Shown in pieces: positions 46,800-58,112 of a stretch of 64,000 nt of DNA. The stretch comes from Liolophura sinensis (taxonomy: Eukaryota > Mollusca > Polyplacophora > Chitonida > Chitonidae). Location: NCBI RefSeq assembly GCF_032854445.1, contig NC_088305.1, positions 1,991,001 through 2,055,000 of the forward strand, given 5' to 3'. Each line of letters opens with the position of its first letter. Position 1 is the stretch's first letter. The translations under genes and the position numbers were made by a program. The notes beneath the pieces are model-generated. The model had not been told where the DNA came from, searched no databases, and saw only the letters and a list, made by a program, of their open reading frames with translations.

Positions 46800-47035
46800 G
46801 CGATAAGGTGAATACCCTGAATAATGTCAAACTTTGTCCATTACTAAGTTGCTCAATTTTCCAGACTCTGGGAGTTCTATTGATTTTAGAATGGTTTTTA
46901 GAGAGGCTCGGGTGTGGAAGGTAGGATGATATCCAGCTGAGAAGGTGTAAAATATGGGCACCAGAATTAATATCTGATGACATTTATCTGCTACCAAAAA
47001 AAACGTTTTGTTTTTGAATTGTTAGACCATTTAGG
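46800..47035 (+). repeat. Dispersed repeat family A, copy 4
   Basis: TCCATTACTAAGTTGCTCAA, CAGACTCTGGGAGTTCTATT, GATTTTAGAATGGTTTTTAG, GGTAGGATGATATCCAGCTG and AATATGGGCACCAGAATTAA follow family A order. It closes at TTAGACCATTTAGGGC. Confidence 0.73.
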
Positions 47036-47186
47036 GCAAGTTATCAGAGGTTATGTGATAATTGGGAGTATAAATAGTACAACATAACAGCTGTGATTAC
47101 GCACACCAGAGCCTGTAATATGGACAGTTTACAGTAACAGTCTCGCACATGCCCAGCTTGTTATGCACATGTATTTTAGACTGTCT

Positions 47187-47275
47187 TCCTAATTCCCCAG
47201 TCTTTGTGCACAAATGAAAAGAGCAGCTGTCAGAGGAAATAATGCACTATTTTGATTTGATTTTGGAGAAAAAAC
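47187..47275 (+). repeat. Dispersed repeat family B, 5' half
   Basis: CTTCCTAATTCCCCAGTCTT, AAATGAAAAGAGCAGCTGTC and ATTTTGATTTGATTTTGGAG match the left half of family B. The right half is absent. Confidence 0.65.
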
Positions 47276-47454
47276 TGAACAATACATATAATCAAATAAA
47301 TTAATTCACCTGAAGTTTGATATGTGGCATTAGTATGACGCCAAACACTTAAGTTTTTTTCTCATGAGAAATTAATCAAACTTCACATAAAACACTTAAA
47401 TGGCGCTCTAAGCTGAATGACTCAGAGTCTCAAGCTCTAGAGAAATTATCAGCT

Positions 47455-47545
47455 CTAGCTGTGATGATCAACTCTACGAGAAATGATCAACTCTAGGAGA
47501 AATGATCAACTCAATAAAAAATTATCAACTCTAGGTGAAATACAG
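47455..47545. repeat. About 20-bp degenerate tandem (GAAATGATCAACTCTA)
   Basis: GAGAAATGATCAACTCTAGG-type units recur four or five times with decay at both ends. It is low complexity with no coding role. Confidence 0.75.
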
Positions 47546-47656
47546 TATTAAAAACTATAAGATAATGTAAAATGCCAGCAGTTGAAATCCTACTTGATCA
47601 AAAAAAGAGTTTGTGATGCATGCATTTTGACATATCTCCACTTGCTGCTGTATATG

Positions 47657-47843
47657 TACTCATTCTGGCTTCCCCTCTGGCCGTACCCCACATGGGAAGG
47701 TCTTCCAGCAACCTGCGGATGGTCTGGCTTTCCCCCGTGTTCTGCCTGGTTTCCTCCCACTGTAATGCTGGCCGCCCTCATATAAGTGAAATATTCTTGA
47801 GTACGGCATAAAACACTAATCAAATAAATGAAATAAATAAATC
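47657..47843 (+). mobile_element. SINE family 1 copy, 5' truncated
   Basis: TACTCATTCTGGCTTCCCCT, AAGGTCTTCCAGCAACCTGC, TTTCCTCCCACTGTAATGCT, GTGAAATATTCTTGAGTACG and AAAACACTAATCAAATAAAT with an AATAAATAAAT tail are in family 1 order. Confidence 0.88.
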
Positions 47844-49827
47844 CTTTATATGTACGAGTGTAAGTTTAGTCCTGCTGTAGATGTTAAGGGATACCTACAG
47901 TATCTGACAACTGGTCAACGCACTAGAGAAGGGCTGAACTGTTTACAAGTGTAGCGTGCAAAGGATAGTTGAGGGGACAATTGCTTGTATTTGTTCTTTA
48001 GTTTTTTTCTCTTGAGACATGACATTTCCGTGTTTGTCAGGCTAGTCATTATGACGCAGACAGTTATGTGATATATTCAGAGGCCAGGCCGTGCTGATAC
48101 AAATATGCCCTGCATTGATGAATGACGTGCCTTTCTCAGGCATGTCTTGACAATAGATGTTTTTTTTTGCTTTGGAGGAAAGTTTTAACAGAAATTTTTG
48201 TGATGTTTAGAAAGCTGAAGTATGTCACATACTCCATTGTTATCTGGATTTTTTTTTTCTAAATTGTTGAAGGAAGACTTTGTTGTTACTTTCCTGTGTC
48301 TTAATTAAGGTGTTGGTGAAGGTGCAGATATTGACGTCAGTGATAGGCACTTGTGCACGAACACTGCAAAACCATTTGTCTTTGCATGGTCATGATTTTT
48401 ACTCGTCACAGTCTTCCTTCTGCCTTGCAAATTTAATCAGTCATTATTATAACCTTGTATTCTTTATACTTTTTTAACAACATTACTTTTAATTTGGCCC
48501 TAACGGGGATTTAATTTACATGCCTTAAGACTTTAATTAATTGTTACGTATTTTAATGGCAGATTACTTTGTGGATCCATATATTTTCAGGGCCATGAAG
48601 ATTCAGGGGCAATAACTCCCTGTGTAAAAATTCAGCTAGCTCATTAAGATTGGAATATTCAGGTGTTTGATGAGTTTTACTGTTGCTTGGGAGAGAGGGT
48701 TTTGTCTGGAAAATCGACAAAAGCAGACATAAACCATGTTTTAATAGTTTTCTCAGGTTAGCATCGTATCTTCTTGACAAACCTCTGAGGTAGGGTTCCC
48801 TCTCTTAATGATTTCCTTCGTTGATGAGACAACCCCTCATCAGTGTGTTCTGTAAAAAAAAACAGGTTAATATAAAGCACGAAAAAAAAGTGTAATAAAC
48901 ATCTGCAGAAAACTATCTATCAGAAACTTCCTGTAAACGTGTCTGACTCTAATTTGCACAAATTATGATAGTTAAAATTTTTGCTGGATTATTTTTTTCA
49001 TGGGATCAGTCTATTTAATAGCAAACCCAAAGGCAAAAAAATTATTCTGTGATTCAATAAAAATCATTTCCATTTGTAGTTCTGTTGAAGCCTGAAAAGA
49101 TTTGCTTGTGTGACGTACTTTGTCCGCATCTCTGTAGGTTCAGAGTTTAATAAGACCTCTTAGACTCCATTGTGAAATCGTCTTAAGTAAACAGAGTGCG
49201 GGAATTCTGATTGTGACATTCTGCTAGGTTATAATGACCTGTTTAGATTAATTTACCTCTGGGTTCCTAGATGCTCGTCCATGATAAGATCGGACACTAT
49301 TAACCTTGAGGGTCACTCTAACCTAGATTCATAACACTGGTGTTAGAGTTAGATGTAAGCTAGAACATGTGGCACTAGTGTAAGTTTGTACTAGCTTACC
49401 TTGGCCTATAATTGGTTTGTTTGTGTACATGTACAGGTGTTTATAGTGCGTCAGGACCTGTTTAGTCCATTGGGTCTGACCTTTGTTACTGGACGGCATG
49501 CATATTGACCAATCCAATATCACCAGTTTCACAAAACCTTTCTTCACAGTTTCACTTTAAGTTTCCTTTTCTGAAGAGCTGATTGCAGGAAGCTACTTAA
49601 GGCATACATTAAAAGGAATTCTGAAGAGAAAGATCATAGTGTTAAGGAAAGCCTATGCCAAAAATTTTCATTTTTGAGGCATATTTTATATCTTTTAAAT
49701 ACCGTTCTGTTTGATGTATATTTAATTCCGTCACTGGTCGGAAATTGTTGGAAATGATGTTAACACTGGACTTACTGGCTTCGCGGAATGAGATTAGCGT
49801 GTCGGTCACGCACTTATACTATATATA
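47844..49827. other. Non-coding tract
   Basis: I see no recognisable exon, SINE or tandem array in these 2 kb. Open frames are under 76 codons. Confidence 0.5.
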
Positions 49828-50040
49828 CTGTAAATTACCTAAAACTTCGACCATAAAGAGCATTTTTGGGGGCAAATAAATGTCATGAGATATTACTTCT
49901 GGTGCGAAAATTTACATTTTCCCAGTACGATATCATCCTACCTTCAAAACACCTTTGAAAGCACCTTTCTAAAATCAGTAGAACTCCCAAAATCTGAAAA
50001 ATGAGCAACTGGATGGAGTTTTAGGTCATTTAGGATAGGC
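49828..50040 (-). repeat. Dispersed repeat family A, copy 5, with inverted ends
   Basis: The left end CTGTAAATTACCTAAAACTT and the reverse complement of the right end, CTATCCTAAATGACCTAAAA, are imperfect inverted repeats, the clearest in the family. Between them are TTACTTCTGGTGCGAAAATT, CAGTACGATATCATCCTACC, CCTTTCTAAAATCAGTAGAA and AACTCCCAAAATCTGAAAAA. This copy suggests family A is a MITE of about 210 bp. Confidence 0.75.
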
Positions 50041-50294
50041 TGAATTTGTTTGTATGCACACATATATACTGTCAGGTACGTGCATGTCTGCAGTTGAACA
50101 TACTGGACTACCATTGCTGACAAGTGAATGCGATAAATATACTTTGGTTTTTTTTTTTTTAGATTTTTGCGAAGAGCTCAGGCCGTTTAAACTTTTGAAT
50201 TCTGAAGTGGGCTTTATAGACCGGTGCTATCAGACTTTAATCACGACACTGAATGTTGTAATAACCCTTTTAACCCATGAGTAAAAGATTACTG

Positions 50295-50430
50295 AAATAA
50301 TGTTCTCACAAAGTGCTTCCTTATGGTGAACATGAGGGAAAAAAAGGTGGTGTCACATCACAGTTCTTAAATACTGTCAGTATGGCTCATGAGGCCCACC
50401 ATAGAATTCAAATATTTAACACTCTTTAAA
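50295..50430 (-). repeat. Dispersed repeat family C, copy 2
   Basis: CTTCCTTATGGTGAACATGA followed by GGGAAAAAAAGG, then AATACTGTCAGTATGGCTCA and GCCCACCATAGAATTCAAAT, is the reverse complement of 4857-4985. Confidence 0.65.
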
Positions 50431-50439
50431 AAATGTGAA

Positions 50440-50625
50440 AAAAAAGGATGCTTTTTTTTACTTTAAATATTATTTTTGGTGCTGAAACTTACATATTTCT
50501 AGTGGAATATCACCCTAAATTCCAAACACCTTGAATCTCAAAATGTTTTGCTGAGAACAGTAGAACTCTTAGAATCATGCAAAATGTGGGTGTTTTGCAG
50601 TACTTAGACATGGTACATTCACATG
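50440..50625 (-). repeat. Dispersed repeat family A, copy 6
   Basis: TATTTTTGGTGCTGAAACTT, ATATTTCTAGTGGAATATCA, CAAACACCTTGAATCTCAAA and CAGTAGAACTCTTAGAATCA follow family A order on the minus strand. It adjoins the family C copy. Confidence 0.72.
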
Positions 50626-52934
50626 GTCTTTTAACAAAAATACCTGAGCTGTCCAGATAGTTTATAGAAGTTCAGAATGTGTGCTAGAACTTTAAGCTTT
50701 TCTCCAGTGTCACAGCTACTGTATTGCCGAGTGTCTTCAAATTTATGTCCTTGGGCAATTCTTTCGTGGCCTTTTCTTCCATGCAGAGCCTTTCCTTTTC
50801 AGTGTAACTATCGTTGAAACGAGGATATTCAGTACCCAACCTTTGGCCTTGTCAGGCATAAAGCGTGTTTTCTTTGCAGTCAATCAGGTGTCATACCTCA
50901 AGTGGGAGGTGAGCGAAACATGAACACAGGTAGAAATCTAGTGTTGTATACTTGCCTCTCGCCTGCATTGTAATGTGGCGACTTTCCCTGTCAGTTAGTC
51001 TCAAAAGGCATGTGATAAATGACAGCCTTCCAGATCGGCATTGAAAATGGGCAGCTGAGATTCCGAGCTGTTGAAATGCCAACCAGGGCCAGACTGACTT
51101 TAGGATATTAACATGGTCTGAGCTGCTCGGCTGTATACTTGTGTATAAGTCCTGCAGTGTTATGTATCCATACCTCCTTGTGTATACCTGCATGTATGTA
51201 CTGGGAATGAGAGGCTGGGAGGGGAGCATAACAGTGAGGGTGCATGCTAGTTGGTATATGTACCTATGTGGGCGGCAGGATACGCCGCCACATTCTAGGG
51301 AGTTGTAGGCTGTAGGTTGGGGGAAGTCCCTAATAACCTTGAATCAGGGTTAAGCTAGACAGCTGTATTATCCACATACATTGGCAGTGCGGAGAATCCA
51401 GTCTTAGCTCTCCACCTCTGCTGGAGTAGAGTAGTCAGTAGAGGCCGACCTCTGGTGTTGCTTTTTTGCTGCTGCAGTATACTGGCTTCATACATCCCTC
51501 TGATATTTAGGTCAGTGTACAGCACTGGCCTGGTGCTGAAGGCTATAACCAGTGAGATAGAACTGCCTGGACTGATCTGTATGTACTTATATGATGCTGT
51601 GGTGTTGGTGGTGATGGTGGGTAGCTTCTGGAGATGAAGTACTAAGCTGCTAACAAGCCTGCAGGGTCACTGGAACAAATAAGGATTACCTGGGCCACAG
51701 GCTGGTGTTAATATTGAACTGCCATATGACTGGTCAGCTGTATTCTGTAGAGTGAGGAGAGTGGACCCTGTAACAGGAGCCAGGATAGATTAATTGTCAC
51801 CAAAACACACACAGGGGATACGCCCGTCATGCACCCAGCAGCGGCAGTAGTGTGTTAGCGGGTGAGTTGTGGGTCACACCGCCCGCCCATCAACCACCAC
51901 TGGGTAAGGACAAGGCCTGACTGCCAGCCGCAACGACCACGACGGAGACAGACAGACCATAGTCTCGCCCTTCCTCCGTCTGCGATGCCAAAGCATTACA
52001 TTCACTGGAGACCTAAACGCTGTCGTAAAAAGTCACCCAATGAGGAAACCCGAGGCTGAGCAATTGTCGTGCTGCGCCTCGGTGCAGGCCATGTTTCCAA
52101 CTGCTTCCGGTGCTGTTGCAGTGTAATGCAGCCACAGCCTGGTTACCAGTCATCTCTCCAAGTAAGCCCTTAGCTGCCTAACGTTACAGGTGCAATCAGC
52201 ATGGTTACCCCACCCAACCTACCTACATCTACTTGTCTGTATCTACTCCATCTCATCCCCCACCTCCTAATTTTCCCATCCCCTCATCCCTAATTCCTCT
52301 GAAAAAACCTGCAACACCCACCCTCCCATTCCTTCTATACCCTCACCCCTGAATTCCCCCCACCCCTCACCCAATAATTCCTCTTATTCCCCCACCCTCT
52401 ATTTCCCTCTGTAGCATCACCCCCTAATTCCCCACACTCAAATTCCCATATCCCCCCCACCCTCTAGTTCTCCCTTTTGCCCCACTTGAATTCCCACTAT
52501 CTCTCCAGCTGCTCACATTACAGGTATAATCTTTCATCCTTCAGAGATGACCTTTCTGGTTGTTTTGATTGTGCTCCACATTCCGGCCTGTTTTTAGGTT
52601 ATAGGCAATGCAGTCTAAAGTAACATGTCATGTGCGGTTTATCCACAGACTACTACCATAGTGCACCTGTATGGCAATTTGCTGAAAGGCAAATTTTGAC
52701 GAGAATTTTGACCAGGTGTAATTATGACTGCGTGTATCCAAACATGTTTTGGTGCTACATCTATCAGTGTGCAGCATCCACGCATGCAAGTCATGTTTCG
52801 CAGGAATATAACTGTCAGTCTGACTTTTCGCACCTAAATGTTGCATGCTGATGTTAAATATATTTTAAACAAAAAAAATGTTTGGTGGAAGAGTCAGTAA
52901 GGCCGATATGTGTCTGTGGCATCAGGGGACTTAA
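50626..52934. other. Non-coding tract; GC-richer 51.3-52.2 kb and C-rich 52.2-52.5 kb
   Basis: The stretch 51300-52170 is richer in GC than most of the window. It contains TGG|GTAAGGACAAGG near 51900, a possible donor. A basic peptide frame starts at 51985 (MPKHYIHWRPKRCRKK) and ends 24 codons later. The stretch 52200-52500 is strongly pyrimidine-rich, with many CCCCACCC and AATTCCC words, probably a decayed simple repeat. No conserved domain is seen. Confidence 0.45.
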
Positions 52935-53600
52935 TTAACACTTTGCACTGATGATAAGACCTTTGTTCTGACGATAATACCATGCCACTGACAATGATAC
53001 CTGTGTACAGATGATAATACCTGTGCATTGATGATAATGCCTGTGTACTGGCAGTAGTACCTGTGTACAGATGATAATACCTGTGCATTGATGATAATAC
53101 CTGTGCACTGGCAGTAGTACCTGTGTACAGATGATAATACCTGTGCAATGATGATAATACCTGTGTACAGACGATAATTCCTGTGTACTCACGATAATAC
53201 CTGTAGACTGACGATAATATCTGTACACTGACGACAATACCTTTGCATTGAGGATAGTACCTTGGCACAGACTATAATAACTTTGCATTGAGGATAGTAC
53301 CTTTGCACAGACTATAATAACTTTGCACAGACTATAATACCTTTGCATTGAGGATAGTACCTTGGCATAGACTATAATAACTTTGCACAGACTATAATAC
53401 CTTTGCATTGAGGATAGTACCTTGGCATAGACTATAATAACTTTGCACAGACTATAATACCTTTGCATTGAGGATAGTACCTTTGCACAGACTATAATAA
53501 CTTTGCATTGAGGATAGTACCTTTGCACAGACTATAATAACTTTGCACAGGTGATAATACCTTTGCATAAATGATAATACCTTAGCACAAACATTAAGAA
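52935..53600. repeat. 20-bp minisatellite with a 60-bp higher-order block
   Basis: The basic unit is ACCTGTGTACAGATGATAAT (20 bp), with about 32 units. In the right half three variants (TTTGCATTGAGGATAGTACC, TTGGCATAGACTATAATAAC, TTTGCACAGACTATAATACC) form a 60-bp higher-order unit. The 60-bp blocks 53341-53400 and 53401-53460 are identical. Stop-free frames of 124 and 197 codons on the minus strand are a by-product. Confidence 0.94.
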
Positions 53601-54266
53601 TACTTTAGCTCTGGCCGCCCAATTATGCAGCAGCTCCGTAGACTTCATTTTTGCATGGTGACATCATCAACCCATATGAAATGCACAGCTATGAGAGATG
53701 TACGTATACGGAAATGTGAGTACTGTGGATTTGATGCAGTGCTACATGAAGAACCATGGTAAGCAGCACGAGTTTCGAAATGTGATGTGCAGTTGTTCAG
53801 TAACGATAGTGATATGCAGGCATAATCAGGAACTGTGCGTCACACATCTTCAAATGTTGTTAAATAAGGTCTTGGTTGTGGAAAGTGTTCCACAGCATTC
53901 ATGGTGACATTAAGTGGTGTTACATCAAGTTTGTTTGAAATTGACCCAATTAAGTTGTCTCCACCAATGTTGCATGCATATTGGACTCATATTGATTAGG
54001 GCTCAAAAATCAGTATGTCTAATGTGACATTTAAAGAATCGTCATCTGCATTTCAAAGGCTGATGGGTTTCTGAAGGGCACTTCGTGCAGGTTTTCGTCA
54101 GCTGCGGAGGTGAAAAAATTAACTGTCACCGTGGAAGTAGAAATTCTTCAGTCAGGTTGTAATTTTACTTCAGTGGAATAAAGAAAGGTACAAACGTAAC
54201 AGCTGACCCTTACTTCCACAAACCAAACACCTACCCACACTCATAACCCCAACCTCATCCTGCGCT
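53601..54266. other. Non-coding tract
   Basis: There is no recognisable exon or repeat between the 20-bp array and the second SINE family. Confidence 0.5.
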
Positions 54267-54304
54267 GACTAGCCACGATGGCTCAGTTGGTCCAGCGTCT
54301 GCTA

Positions 54305-54352
<48 letters not shown>

Positions 54353-54672
54353 AGATCCAGGATAGATCCAGGGTAAGGTCACACTTAAGACCTTAAAGAG
54401 GAAGTTGTAGCTTCCTTGCTTGGCATTCAGCATTAAAGGATAATGCAATGACTGGTTGGCCCATATCAGTATAATAGCTCGGGGCGGATCGCCTTACTTG
54501 CCTTCATTATGTCGTCTTGTAGAAGCAACGAAAGATAAAAGAGCAGTGCTTGCAACATGCATGCTGCAACAAGGAGGCACATTACAGGCACTCTAAGGAC
54601 TCCTTCATGGCAATGTGACTGAAAAATTGTTAAGAGTGATGTTAAACACCAAGCTCTCACTCACTCATCCTG
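54267..54672 (+). mobile_element. SINE family 2 copy interrupted by poly-G
   Basis: The tRNA-like head ACGATGGCTCAGTTGGTCCA (box A-like) is followed by GCGTCTGCTAC and then 43 consecutive G. The body has AGGTCACACTTAAGACCTTA, AAGTTGTAGCTTCCTTGCTT, GGCATTCAGCATTAAAGGAT and GACTGGTTGGCCCATATCAG. The tail is TGTTAAACACCAAGCTCTCA followed by CTCACTCA. It shares the TTAAACACC-type end idea with family 1, but the body is different. Confidence 0.75.
54306..54348. repeat. 43-bp poly-G run
   Basis: An unbroken G homopolymer lies where a SINE box B region is expected. Its length is suspect, because such runs are prone to sequencing and assembly error, although G-quadruplex-forming tracts do exist. Confidence 0.9.
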
Positions 54673-54675
54673 TGC

Positions 54676-55396
54676 TTTGCACATACTGGTGTGCACCTCA
54701 GAGCATCAACACTACTTGACACATACTGGTATGCACCTCAGCTCATCAACACTACTTGACACATACTGGTGTGCCACCTCAGAGCATCAACACTACTTGA
54801 CACATACTGGTGTGCACCTCAGAGCATCAACACTACTTGACACATACTGGTGTGCACCTCAGCTCATCAACACTACTTGACACATACTGGTCTGCACCTC
54901 AGAGCATCAACACTACTTGGCACATACTGGTCTGCACCTCAGAGCATCAACACTACTTGGCACATACTGGTGTGCACCTCAGATCATCAACACTACTTGA
55001 CACATACTGGTGTGCACCTCATATCATCAACACTACTTGAAACATACTGGTGTGCACCTCAGAGCATCAACACTACTTGGCACATGCTGGTATGCACCTC
55101 AGAGCATCAACACTACTTGGCACATACTGGTGTGCACCTCGGAGCATCAACACTACTTGACACATACTGGTATGCACCTCAGAGCATCAACACTACTTGG
55201 CACATACTGGTCTGCACCTCAGAGCATCAACACTACTTGGCACATACTAGTATGCACCTAAGAGCATCAACACTACTTGGCACATACTGGTATGCACCTC
55301 AGAGCATCAACACTACTTGGCACATACTGGTGTGCACCTCGGAGCATCAACACTACTTGGCACATACTGGTGTGCACCTCAGAGCATCAACACTAA
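54676..55396. repeat. 40-bp minisatellite, about 18 copies
   Basis: The unit is CACATACTGGTGTGCACCTC followed by AGAGCATCAACACTACTTGA. Variation is concentrated at a few sites (TGTGC/TATGC/TCTGC, AGAGC/AGCTC/AGATC, TTGA/TTGG). It begins right after the SINE family 2 tail. Because 40 is not a multiple of three and the unit lacks stops in some frames, overlapping frames up to 197 codons appear. They are not genes. Confidence 0.95.
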
Positions 55397-56210
55397 CATA
55401 CTGTATTTCACCTAGTGTGGTATGTGATAATGCACTTTACTAATCACATCAATGTCTTAAAATGATACTTTTAATGCCAACACTTAATAATTCAGAATCA
55501 AACAAAATATCAGTTGTGAAATACAGGACGCAGTATCTACCCCTATGCTCCAGTAATCTACCTCATCAAAATCTATGGATGTGAGCAGCTTACAGGTCCT
55601 TGTTGCTTGTGTCTGCAGTCAAGTTGCCATGCTTACGGAAGTAATTATTCTCGACGGATCATTGAAGGTCTTCAAGTGCTGATACGTTTTCATGAAGAGA
55701 GACATACACACCTGTACATGTACATGTGTGTACAAAACTCAGGTACACATTATTGATCCCCACCGATGACTTCACATCCTTTTGTTTCCATCCCTGTTGC
55801 CTCTCGGAGTTAATTATCCCTCTTGCATCACTTGTAACTGGCGATAGGCATAGTTGTAGTTACGCTCTCTATAAGCCATTTTGTCCCACAGGAACAACAG
55901 AAATTTGCGTTTTCCAAATAGATGTTCTAAAAGCTGGCAATGATGAGACAACCAGCAATTTATTTTGCTCTTCCAAGACGATGAGGATATATGCACTGCA
56001 ATTAAGTCTTTGTGACTTCTTCTGTGATGTTAAGTCTGTTAATTAATTAGGCGAAACCAGTTTTACTTCGTGTATTTGTGTTATTATTGTATTGCTCATC
56101 AGTCATTACAGCGATTAAACACTGACTCCTGTCTGTCCACCTTACCAGCTTTGTACTAGGAACTCTGCAAGGCTACGTGAAGAAGTAACCTTCGCACTCA
56201 GTTCTGTAAG
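55397..56210. other. Non-coding tract
   Basis: A 106-codon plus-strand frame at 55726-56046 has no recognisable domain and is not supported by splice context. I see nothing else in this tract. Confidence 0.45.
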
Positions 56211-56229
56211 ATGAGGTCTCGTGATACAG
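56211..56229 (+). CDS. Candidate alternative first coding exon (MRSRDT)
   Basis: ATG at 56211, preceded by TGTAAG (purine at -3), encodes MRSRDT plus one base. It ends at ACAG|GTATTA, a moderate donor (phase 1). Support is weak and rests mainly on sharing its phase with the other candidates. Confidence 0.17.
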
Positions 56230-57820
56230 GTATTAATTCTTGCCCTCAATCCCTGGGCGAGGATTTATTGCCAGCTGACTTCCCACATACAGAGGCTAAG
56301 CAGATTATTCAACAGTTGTCACGGTTACACGCAGGTCATGTAGGTCTGGCAATTGATTTTCTCACACCCAAGTGTCAGCAAGATGATAAAGTCTGTCACT
56401 GGCATGCAGCTATTCCTCAAATTATTTTTCCAGATTGTGGACAAAATGTTTCATGTGTTACAGTTAAATAGATAATTTTTGTTTCATTGACTCTTCCTGC
56501 CTTTTATCAACAGAGCAGCCAGGACAAAATTGTGAATATTACTAGGGTTTCTACATGTATGATGACTCAAATAACAGGGAGTCACAAGATGTTAATTCAG
56601 ATGATTTGACCTTATCAGAAACTGACAGGTAACCTTTGAACTCATGACTTTTGACCTAGTGACAGCCAGGTCATTGTGACCTCAATCTGCATGTAAACCT
56701 GGCCAGACACATTTAGGTCAGTGGTTACCATTGTGCAGGTCAGGTCAATTTCGCCAGAGGCTAACTCAGGTTTATTTGATGTAAATAATTGACTATTGCT
56801 CATTGACCTCTTCACCGCATGATTATATAGAAATGATCAAATGTTTACTTTCTGAAATAATTATGTTTGCATAAGAAGGTTGAAGCCTTATCAGTTTTAC
56901 CACTTGTTTATATTTGGGGTAGACTAACTCCCCAACCTTTTCACACATGAAAGAACAACTTTCAGTGTGATTTATGCACTTTTTTTAATTTGATTTTGGA
57001 GATAAAACTACATTTGTTGGATCGGCCAATTTCAGGGCTAATTGACAAAAGTACAACTTTGTCAGTCAGCACAGAATAATGCCATCAGAATATTCTTGAA
57101 TAAACACCTTACAAACATGTGAAAAGGTTAAAGATGTATAGTAGGTGTTAATGTTATTTGAAAGTGTCTTGTGTAAGAATTTGCTTCCACTTGTGAAAAT
57201 TGTAGCTAGCCTTCACTAGTAGCGTATAAGTATAGTACTTTGACTCTACCATACACCTCACGGCCCTCATTATGAGTGGAAAAGTCTTGTCTACACATTA
57301 AACACCAGTGAAATAAATATGTAATCAAAACAGCCACATGACCGAAGAATTCTTGGCCCTGAACCTAAAAACCAGCTGTCAAAATAAAACCAGAAGAAAT
57401 GAAAAGAAAACACAAAAAGAGTAGACAGAACAGATGCAGCATGAGAATTGCTAAAGGTTTCTGTCTTGATTGGATGTCTATTTTCTTACCCATACAATTT
57501 GCATTCATGTACTCTTATGTTTTCTGTCTTAATAAATAATAAACATTATCTCTGCTAAATAAGTATTTTGTCATATTTAAACAAAACACTAATTGTTCAG
57601 TCCATTTATACATGTACTTGTAGTGTGAATCTCAAAGACATATTCAAGCACTGTACCAGTAAAACATGTACAGGTAAATAGTTTGCACCTGTTTTGTTTT
57701 TCATCTTTCTCTCTGTAAACAAATAGCAAGGTCAAAAGATAGCAAGTGTAATATCCATTCCCAGTACATGGCATAATGACAGATTGTTGAGGTTATTCCC
57801 ACAGAAGGGTTAATTAAACA
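56230..57820. other. Non-coding tract with a family B copy
   Basis: There is no recognisable exon. It includes the family B copy at 56922-57141 and AGGTCA-rich text at 56600-56760 (several GTGACCT/AGGTCA half-sites). The half-sites could be chance or nuclear-receptor-like sites. Confidence 0.45.
56922..57141 (+). repeat. Dispersed repeat family B, copy 4, with both inverted ends
   Basis: The left end AACTCCCCAACCTTTTCACA and the right end TGTGAAAAGGTTAAAGATGT are inverted repeats. The interior has AGTGTGATTTATGCACTTTT, TTTAATTTGATTTTGGAGAT, CAACTTTGTCAGTCAGCACA and TTCTTGAATAAACACCTTAC. It is a good reference copy of about 220 bp. Confidence 0.78.
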
Positions 57821-57821
57821 G

Positions 57822-58112
57822 ATTGTGGGTTGTTGTGGACCTCATCTGCACAGGTGAAAATCAGTTTGATTCCTGTAGGTTGTGGGCTGTTGTGGACCTC
57901 ATCTGCACAGGTGAAAATCAGTTTGATTCCTGTAGGTTGTGGGCTGTTGTGGACCTCATCTGCACAGGTGAAAATCAGTTTGATTCCTGCAGGTCGTGGG
58001 TTGTTGTGGACCTCATCTGCACAGGTGAAAATCAGTTTGATTCCTGCAGGTTGTAGGTAGTGGACCTCATCTGCACAGTTGAAAATCAGGTTGATTCCTG
58101 CAGGTTGTGGCA
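57822..58112. repeat. 57-bp minisatellite, about 5 copies
   Basis: The unit is GGACCTCATCTGCACAGGTG, AAAATCAGTTTGATTCCTGT and AGGTTGTGGGCTGTTGT. At 57 bp (19 codons) the reading frame repeats exactly, producing short periodic frames on both strands. The last unit is decayed. Confidence 0.93.

Noticed and set aside
51862-52059. 65-codon frame with a basic C-terminus (MPKHYIHWRPKRCRKK)
   Set aside because: No recognised family. The only way to splice it is a poor GC donor, so it is mentioned as a possibility but not called.
52894-53528. Minus-strand frames of 124 and 197 codons
   Set aside because: By-product of the 20-bp array. The unit length is not a multiple of three and it lacks stops.
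54677-55443. Plus-strand frames up to 197 codons, and a CRISPR-like look
   Set aside because: A head-to-tail 40-bp minisatellite with no unique spacers between repeats, in eukaryotic DNA.
55726-56046. 106-codon plus-strand frame
   Set aside because: No conserved motif and no splice context. Ordinary chance length for this much sequence.
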